DNA from: Yersinia vastinensis
GTDB lineage: Bacteria > Pseudomonadota > Gammaproteobacteria > Enterobacterales > Enterobacteriaceae
Direction of reading: 5' to 3'
Length of the DNA stretch: 64,000 bases
NCBI RefSeq assembly: GCF_902726565.1
Contig: NZ_CACVAF010000004.1
Coordinates: 310,001 to 374,000, forward strand
This document shows, in pieces, positions 58,273-64,000 of this stretch (the stretch's first letter is position 1; the number at the start of each line of letters is the position of its first letter). The notes under the pieces were generated by a model. That model had not been told where the DNA came from and made no database searches. It saw only the letters and a list, made by a program, of their open reading frames with translations. The position numbers and the translations under genes are program-made.

Positions 58273-59838
58273 ATGATGCAAACTTCACGCCCTACTTTAC
58301 AGTTACTCACCGCCACGGCGTGTTATCGCGATGATCCCACTGCACTGTTTCATCAGCTTTGCGGCGCTCGCCCTGCAACATTATTACTGGAGTCAGCCGA
58401 GGTAACCAGCAAACAGAACCTGAAAAGTCTGCTCATTATCGACAGCGCACTGCGTATCACTGCACTCGGGCAAAAAGTGACCATTGAGGCACTGACGCGT
58501 AATGGTGCGTCTTTATTACCCTTATTGGATGCCGCCCTACCGGCAGAAGTTAACATTCAAGTGCGCCCTAATGGCCGTGAATTAACCTTCCCCATCATTA
58601 ATGAAGTGCAAGATGAAGATTCTCGCTTACAAGCACTGTCCGTTTTTGATGCTTTACGCCTGCTACTCACATTGGTCAGCACTCCAAAGACCGAGCGTGA
58701 AGCGATGTTCCTTGGGGGCCTGTTCGCATACGATTTGGTTGCTGGTTTTGAAAACTTACCACCGCTGCGTGATGAAAACCGTTGCCCCGATTTCTGTTTC
58801 TATCTGGCCGAAACCTTACTGATATTAGACCATCAACATCGTTCAACTCATTTACAAGCGAGTCTGTTCACACCGGATAGCAACGAACATCAGCGACTGA
58901 CGGCCCGCTTAGAGCAGCTTAGTCATCAGTTACAACAGGCACCGCAGCCTATTCCGGCCATGTCAGTACCAGAAATGACGTTACAGTGTAACCAATCAGA
59001 TGAAGAATATGGCGCGGTCGTAAGTGAGTTACAGCTTGCCATTCGTGAAGGCGAAATTTTCCAAGTGGTGCCATCCCGCCGGTTTTCTCTGCCTTGCCCC
59101 TCACCTTTAGCCGCTTACCAGACACTGAAAGACCATAACCCAAGCCCTTATATGTTCTTTATGCAGGATAATGAATTCTCTCTGTTCGGGGCTTCACCGG
59201 AAAGTGCACTGAAATACGATGCCACTAACCGCCAAATTGAAATTTACCCCATTGCGGGTACTCGCCCGCGTGGTCGCCGTACTAATGGCGAGCTGGATCG
59301 CGATTTGGACAGCCGCATTGAGCTGGAGATGCGCACTGACCATAAAGAACTCGCGGAGCACTTGATGTTGGTGGATTTAGCCCGTAATGATCTGGCGCGC
59401 ATTTGTGAGCCGGGCAGCCGTTATGTCGCCGACCTGACCAAAGTTGACCGCTACTCCTTTGTCATGCATCTGGTCTCTCGCGTTGTGGGCACATTGCGCC
59501 ACGATTTGGATGTTCTACACGCCTATCAGGCCTGCATGAACATGGGCACCCTGAGCGGTGCGCCCAAAGTACGAGCCATGCAATTGATTGCTGGCAGTGA
59601 GGGTTCACGACGTGGCAGCTACGGCGGCGCTGTCGGCTATTTTACTGCACACGGTGATTTGGATACCTGCATTGTTATCCGCTCGGCTTATGTCGAGGAT
59701 GGCATTGCCACCGTTCAAGCAGGTGCCGGTGTCGTACTCGACTCCATTCCACAGGCAGAAGCCGATGAAACCCGCAATAAAGCACGTGCTGTTTTGCGGG
59801 CAATTGCCACCGCACACCATGCCAGGGAGACCTTCTAA
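58273..59838 (+). CDS. trpE: Anthranilate synthase component I
   Basis: A 521-residue chorismate-using enzyme (E. coli TrpE has 520) that makes anthranilate with TrpG. The feedback-inhibition element LLLESAE lies near residue 40, where tryptophan binds. Chorismate-site stretches are [54 protein letters not shown] and [13 protein letters not shown]-like [13 protein letters not shown]. The start is ATG 58273 or the next codon. It is the first structural gene after the attenuator, and overlaps trpG by one base. Confidence 0.98.
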   Translation: MMQTSRPTLQLLTATACYRDDPTALFHQLCGARPATLLLESAEVTSKQNLKSLLIIDSALRITALGQKVTIEALTRNGASLLPLLDAALPAEVNIQVRPNGRELTFPIINEVQDEDSRLQALSVFDALRLLLTLVSTPKTEREAMFLGGLFAYDLVAGFENLPPLRDENRCPDFCFYLAETLLILDHQHRSTHLQASLFTPDSNEHQRLTARLEQLSHQLQQAPQPIPAMSVPEMTLQCNQSDEEYGAVVSELQLAIREGEIFQVVPSRRFSLPCPSPLAAYQTLKDHNPSPYMFFMQDNEFSLFGASPESALKYDATNRQIEIYPIAGTRPRGRRTNGELDRDLDSRIELEMRTDHKELAEHLMLVDLARNDLARICEPGSRYVADLTKVDRYSFVMHLVSRVVGTLRHDLDVLHAYQACMNMGTLSGAPKVRAMQLIAGSEGSRRGSYGGAVGYFTAHGDLDTCIVIRSAYVEDGIATVQAGAGVVLDSIPQAEADETRNKARAVLRAIATAHHARETF

Positions 59839-60416
59839 TGGCCGATATCTTGCTGCTCGATAATATCGATTCCTTTACTTACAACTTGGTTGACCAGCTG
59901 CGTGCCAGTGGTCATCGCGTGGTGATTTACCGTAATCATATTGCCGCAGAAACCATTATTGAGCGCCTGCAACAACTCGAACAACCTGTGCTGATGCTCT
60001 CTCCCGGCCCCGGCACACCCGCTCAGGCCGGTTGTATGCCTGAATTACTACTGCGTTTACGTGGACAATTACCCATTATCGGCATTTGCTTGGGTCACCA
60101 GGCCATTGTTGAAGCTTATGGCGGTCACGTTGGTCAGGCGGGTGAAATATTGCACGGCAAAGCTTCTGCCATTGAACACGATGGGCAAGGCATGTTTGCC
60201 AATATGCCTAATCCATTGCCGGTTGCCCGCTACCACTCATTAGTTGGCAGCAATATCCCGACAGAATTAACCGTTAACGCCCGTTTTGGCGAGATGGTCA
60301 TGGCTGTCCGCCATGATGCTCACCGGGTTTGTGGCTACCAATTCCATCCGGAATCGATTTTAACCACGCAAGGTGCCCGTTTGCTTGAGCAGACACTGGC
60401 CTGGGCGTTAGCGTAA
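59838..60416 (+). CDS. trpG: Anthranilate synthase component II (glutamine amidotransferase), separate gene
   Basis: A 192-residue class I glutamine amidotransferase. The nucleophile Cys84 is in [15 protein letters not shown], the partner His/Glu in YQFHPESIL near residue 170, and the oxyanion stretch is SPGPGTP near 55. It supplies ammonia to TrpE. In E. coli this domain is fused to the phosphoribosyltransferase as TrpD; here it is a stand-alone gene that ends with TAA, followed 14 bases later by trpD with its own AAGGAA ribosome site. A separate trpG is the usual state in Yersinia and Serratia. Confidence 0.97.
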   Translation: MADILLLDNIDSFTYNLVDQLRASGHRVVIYRNHIAAETIIERLQQLEQPVLMLSPGPGTPAQAGCMPELLLRLRGQLPIIGICLGHQAIVEAYGGHVGQAGEILHGKASAIEHDGQGMFANMPNPLPVARYHSLVGSNIPTELTVNARFGEMVMAVRHDAHRVCGYQFHPESILTTQGARLLEQTLAWALA

Positions 60417-60430
60417 TTAAGGAACATAGA

Positions 60431-61483
60431 ATGCAAAATTTACCCTCTAAAGACATGCTGCTGGCCAAAGATCTGTCATTGACCAAAGAGCAGTTGCTGG
60501 AAAAACTGTTCCAGGCCGACATTATGACCCAGCAAGAAAGCCAAATGCTGTTTGCAGCTATCGTGCGCGGCGAATTAGAAGCAAGCCAACTGGCTGCAGC
60601 ATTGATCAGCATGAAAGTTCGTGGTGAAACTCCCGCTGAAATAGCGGGTGCGGCACAAGCACTGTTGGCTGATGCACAGCATTTCCCGCGTCCAGATTAT
60701 CTGTTCGCTGATATCGTCGGCACGGGGGGAGACGGCACCAACAGCATTAATATTTCTACCGCCAGTGCCTTTGTTGCCGCCAGTTGTGGTATCAAAGTGG
60801 CTAAACACGGTAACCGCAGTGTGTCCAGCCGTTCAGGTTCGTCTGATTTGCTGGCCGCATTCGGTATTCGTTTGGATATGACTGCCGAGCAATCACGGCT
60901 GGCCCTAGATGAGTTAGGGGTTTGCTTCCTCTTCGCGCCGCAATATCACACCGGTTTTCGCCATGCGATGCCCGTGCGTCAACAGTTGAAAACTCGGACG
61001 TTGTTCAATGTGCTGGGGCCATTAATCAACCCGGCTCGCCCACCACTGGCGCTGATTGGTGTTTATAGCCCTGATTTGGTGTTACCGATTGCACAGACCT
61101 TGAAGGTGCTTGGCTATCAACGCGCGGCGGTGGTACATGGCGGTGGCATGGACGAAGTCGCCATTCATGCCCCGACACAAGTCGCGGAATTGAATAACGG
61201 CAGCATCGAAAGCTATGAATTAGCACCAGAAGATTTTGGTTTGAATCGCTACCCATTGGGTTCGCTGCAAGGCGGTGCGCCTGAAGAAAACCGTGACATT
61301 TTAGCACGGTTGTTACAAGGTAAAGGTGAACCGGCACACGCCGCGGCCGTCGCGGCTAACGTCGCGTTATTACTGAAGTTGCACGGTCAAGAAAACCTGC
61401 GTCACAACGCGCAGCAAGCATTGGAAATGATTCACAGTGGTCAAGCGTTTTCACGTGTTACCGCTCTGGCAGCAAGAGGATAA
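60431..61483 (+). CDS. trpD: Anthranilate phosphoribosyltransferase
   Basis: A 350-residue enzyme that transfers phosphoribose from PRPP to anthranilate. The glycine loop [17 protein letters not shown] is near residue 97, [17 protein letters not shown] near 125, and [16 protein letters not shown] near 170. The N-terminal helical domain is slightly longer than in the E. coli fusion. It follows the separate trpG; trpC starts four bases after its TAA. Confidence 0.97.
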   Translation: MQNLPSKDMLLAKDLSLTKEQLLEKLFQADIMTQQESQMLFAAIVRGELEASQLAAALISMKVRGETPAEIAGAAQALLADAQHFPRPDYLFADIVGTGGDGTNSINISTASAFVAASCGIKVAKHGNRSVSSRSGSSDLLAAFGIRLDMTAEQSRLALDELGVCFLFAPQYHTGFRHAMPVRQQLKTRTLFNVLGPLINPARPPLALIGVYSPDLVLPIAQTLKVLGYQRAAVVHGGGMDEVAIHAPTQVAELNNGSIESYELAPEDFGLNRYPLGSLQGGAPEENRDILARLLQGKGEPAHAAAVAANVALLLKLHGQENLRHNAQQALEMIHSGQAFSRVTALAARG

Positions 61484-61486
61484 ATC

Positions 61487-62848
61487 ATGCAGGAAACCGT
61501 ACTTCACAAAATAGTGCGCGATAAGGAAATCTGGGTTGCCGCGCGGAAATTGCAACAGCCTCTGGCCAGTTTTCAAAACGATATAACCCTAAGCCAACGC
61601 GACTTTTATCAGGCGCTGCAAGGCAGTAAAACCGTTTTTATTCTGGAATGTAAGAAAGCATCCCCATCCAAGGGGATCATTCGTGACAACTTTAATCCGG
61701 CAGAGATTGCCGCTGTTTACAAAAACTATGCTTCTGCTATCTCAGTGTTAACTGACGAAAAATACTTCCAGGGCAGTTTTGATTTCTTACCGCAAGTCAG
61801 TGCCGTCGTGACTCAGCCTGTTTTGTGCAAAGACTTTATTATCGACGCCTATCAAATTCAACTCGCCCGTTTTTATCAGGCAGATGCGATTTTGTTGATG
61901 CTGTCGGTGCTAGACGATGACAGCTATCGCCAGTTGGCTGCGGTCGCACATAGCCTGAATATGGGCGTACTGACCGAAGCCAGTAATGCCGAAGAGCTGG
62001 ACCGCGCCATTGCGCTGGGCGCAAAAGTCGTGGGTATTAACAACCGTGACTTACGTGACCTATCCATCGACCTTAATCGTACCCGTGAATTGGCACCTCG
62101 ACTGCCAGAAGGCGTCACTGTTATCAGCGAGTCGGGGATTAATCATTACCGGCAGGTGCGTGAACTGAGCCATATTGCCAACGGTTTTCTGATCGGTAGT
62201 GCACTGATGTCTGAATCCGACCTTAATGCTGCCGTGCGCCGGGTATTACTGGGCGAGAATAAAGTCTGTGGGCTGACCCGTGCCCAAGATGCTGCCGCGG
62301 CATACCAAGCGGGTGCGGTGTATGGCGGGTTGATTTTTGTTAGCCATTCACCACGTCATGTGGACATCGCCCAAGCCCGTACCGTTATCAGTGGCGCGCC
62401 GCTAAAATATGTCGGGGTGTTCCGTGATGCTCAAATCAATACCGTCCAGCAAACTGCCGAGCGTTTATCTCTGGCAGCAGTACAACTGCATGGGCAGGAA
62501 GACCCATCTTATATTAATCAACTGCGTGAGGTTTTACCTGCCAGTTGCCAAATTTGGAAAGCACTGATGGTCAGTGACACACTGCCCACCCGCAGCCTAC
62601 AACATGTCGAACGTTACGTATTGGACAATGGCGATGGCGGTACTGGTCAGCGTTTTGATTGGTCATTATTAGCGGGACAACCACTTGATAATGTCTTGCT
62701 GGCAGGCGGCCTGAATGCTGATAACTGTGCTGCTGCGGCTCAACTGGGCGCCGCAGGGTTAGATATTAACTCCGGTGTAGAAAGTGCTCCCGGCATCAAA
62801 GATCCTCAATTGATCGCTGCCGTATTCCAGACATTGCGCGCTTACTGA
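61487..62848 (+). CDS. trpC: Bifunctional indole-3-glycerol-phosphate synthase / phosphoribosylanthranilate isomerase
   Basis: A 453-residue fusion (E. coli TrpC(F) has 452). The IGPS barrel spans about residues 1-255 with Lys in [44 protein letters not shown] and [10 protein letters not shown]. The PRAI barrel starts near 257 ([30 protein letters not shown]) and ends with [15 protein letters not shown] and LDINSGVE. It performs two consecutive steps of tryptophan synthesis. trpB begins 46 bases later. Confidence 0.98.
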   Translation: MQETVLHKIVRDKEIWVAARKLQQPLASFQNDITLSQRDFYQALQGSKTVFILECKKASPSKGIIRDNFNPAEIAAVYKNYASAISVLTDEKYFQGSFDFLPQVSAVVTQPVLCKDFIIDAYQIQLARFYQADAILLMLSVLDDDSYRQLAAVAHSLNMGVLTEASNAEELDRAIALGAKVVGINNRDLRDLSIDLNRTRELAPRLPEGVTVISESGINHYRQVRELSHIANGFLIGSALMSESDLNAAVRRVLLGENKVCGLTRAQDAAAAYQAGAVYGGLIFVSHSPRHVDIAQARTVISGAPLKYVGVFRDAQINTVQQTAERLSLAAVQLHGQEDPSYINQLREVLPASCQIWKALMVSDTLPTRSLQHVERYVLDNGDGGTGQRFDWSLLAGQPLDNVLLAGGLNADNCAAAAQLGAAGLDINSGVESAPGIKDPQLIAAVFQTLRAY

Positions 62849-62894
62849 TTTAATTTATGACCACATGTTGGTTAATCCGATAAAGGACAGAGAA

Positions 62895-64000
62895 ATGACC
62901 ACACTAAATCCTTACTTTGGCGAGTTCGGCGGCATGTACGTGCCCCAGATTCTGATGCCAGCATTGAAGCAACTGGAAGACGCTTTTGTCAGTGCCCAAC
63001 TGGACCCTGAGTTTCAGGCGGCATTTCAGGATTTGCTAAAGAACTATGCAGGGCGCCCAACGGCCCTGACCCTGTGTCAGAATTTGACCGAGGGGACCAA
63101 GACCAAGTTATATCTCAAACGAGAAGATCTGCTGCATGGCGGCGCGCACAAAACCAACCAAGTGTTGGGTCAAGCTTTATTAGCCAAGCGCATGGGTAAG
63201 ACTGAAATCATTGCAGAAACCGGTGCAGGACAGCATGGGGTCGCGTCAGCATTAGCTTGTGCCCTGCTTGGCTTGAAATGCCGTATCTATATGGGGGCGA
63301 AAGATATTGAACGCCAATCACCTAACGTGTTCCGTATGCGCCTGATGGGCGCAGAAGTTATCCCGGTACACAGCGGCTCATCGACCCTGAAAGATGCTTG
63401 TAATGAAGCGTTGCGTGACTGGTCTGGTAGCTACGAAACCGCCCACTATATGCTAGGTACTGCTGCTGGCCCACATCCTTATCCAACCATCGTGCGTGAA
63501 TTCCAGCGGATGATTGGCGAAGAAACAAAGACGCAAATATTAGCCAAAGAAGGGCGTTTACCGGATGCGGTACTGGCATGTGTCGGGGGCGGCTCAAACG
63601 CGATTGGCATGTTTGCTGATTTTATCGACGAACCGGGCGTGGGTTTAATTGGTGTTGAACCCGCTGGGTTGGGTATCGAAACCGGTCAACATGGCGCCCC
63701 ACTTAAGCACGGCAAAGTCGGCATCTACTTTGGAATGAAATCACCCATGATGCAAACCCGTGATGGTCAGATTGAAGAGTCTTACTCTATTTCTGCCGGG
63801 TTGGATTTCCCGTCAGTCGGGCCACAGCATGCTTATTTGAACAGCATCGGCCGTGCTGATTATGTTTCAGTCACCGATGATGAAGCGCTGGAAGCCTTCA
63901 AAGCACTGTCATGCAAAGAAGGGATTATTCCGGCATTGGAGTCTTCCCATGCACTGGCCCATGCTTTGAAAATGATTAAAGCGTCGCCGGAAAAAGAACA
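62895..64000 (+). CDS. trpB: Tryptophan synthase beta chain (5' part)
   Basis: Open from ATG 62895 (preceded by AAAGGA) to the end of the window; 368 codons are present and the 3' end (about 30 codons) is missing, as is trpA. The PLP lysine is in [15 protein letters not shown] (Lys near 87), with [11 protein letters not shown] and the phosphate-binding [12 protein letters not shown] further on. It condenses indole and serine to tryptophan. Confidence 0.98.
   Translation, partial: MTTLNPYFGEFGGMYVPQILMPALKQLEDAFVSAQLDPEFQAAFQDLLKNYAGRPTALTLCQNLTEGTKTKLYLKREDLLHGGAHKTNQVLGQALLAKRMGKTEIIAETGAGQHGVASALACALLGLKCRIYMGAKDIERQSPNVFRMRLMGAEVIPVHSGSSTLKDACNEALRDWSGSYETAHYMLGTAAGPHPYPTIVREFQRMIGEETKTQILAKEGRLPDAVLACVGGGSNAIGMFADFIDEPGVGLIGVEPAGLGIETGQHGAPLKHGKVGIYFGMKSPMMQTRDGQIEESYSISAGLDFPSVGPQHAYLNSIGRADYVSVTDDEALEAFKALSCKEGIIPALESSHALAHALKMIKASPEKE

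Overview
The window looks like a chromosomal segment of an Enterobacterales species, most likely a Yersinia. The core proteins are colinear with and very similar to their E. coli counterparts. Anthranilate synthase component II and anthranilate phosphoribosyltransferase are separate genes rather than the E. coli fusion, and very large inverse-autotransporter and autotransporter adhesins are present. Genus assignment is inference; no rRNA or tRNA gene is visible.

Layout. 1-6755: rsx (rnf) electron-transport genes rsxB (partial), rsxC, rsxD, rsxG, rsxE and the overlapping endonuclease III gene nth; a Rob-like AraC-family regulator sits backwards between rsxC and rsxD. 6934-14168: a YdeP-type molybdopterin oxidoreductase, RNase II (rnb), a CstA/BtsT-type carbon-starvation/pyruvate transporter and its small YbdD/YjiX partner; two copies of a short intergenic repeat lie before cstA. 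14289-16863: fructose-6-phosphate aldolase, a YciT-like DeoR regulator, a DUF2164 protein and an isolated L-ribulose-5-phosphate 4-epimerase. 17330-36000: the block known from E. coli as osmB-yciH-pyrF-lapB-lapA-pgpB-ribA-acnA-cysB-topA-yciN-sohB-yciK-btuR-rluB, with local additions: a BhsA-like secreted protein, a ribbon-helix-helix protein and, between acnA and cysB, an AT-rich insert coding for a probable mono-ADP-ribosyltransferase and an unknown acidic protein.

37082-56271 is an accessory, AT-rich adhesin island between rluB and yciO, where E. coli carries yciQ. Read on the minus strand, from right to left, it holds a 2360-residue classical autotransporter, a LuxR-type regulator, a small lipoprotein, a 1912-residue inverse autotransporter (intimin/invasin type) with 14 Ig-like repeats, a secreted cysteine-rich protein, a single-domain response-regulator receiver, a small membrane protein and a second LuxR-type regulator. 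The arrangement suggests two surface adhesins that carry their own regulators.

56272-64000: yciO, rnm (yciV) and the divergent trp operon: promoter with TrpR operator, trpL leader peptide with tandem Trp codons, attenuator, trpE, trpG, trpD, trpC(F) and the start of trpB, which runs off the window.

The most novel material is (i) the ADP-ribosyltransferase and its neighbour at 26220-27978 and (ii) the adhesin island with its unusual regulator set. The rest is ordinary core genome with a few curious hairpins and repeats.
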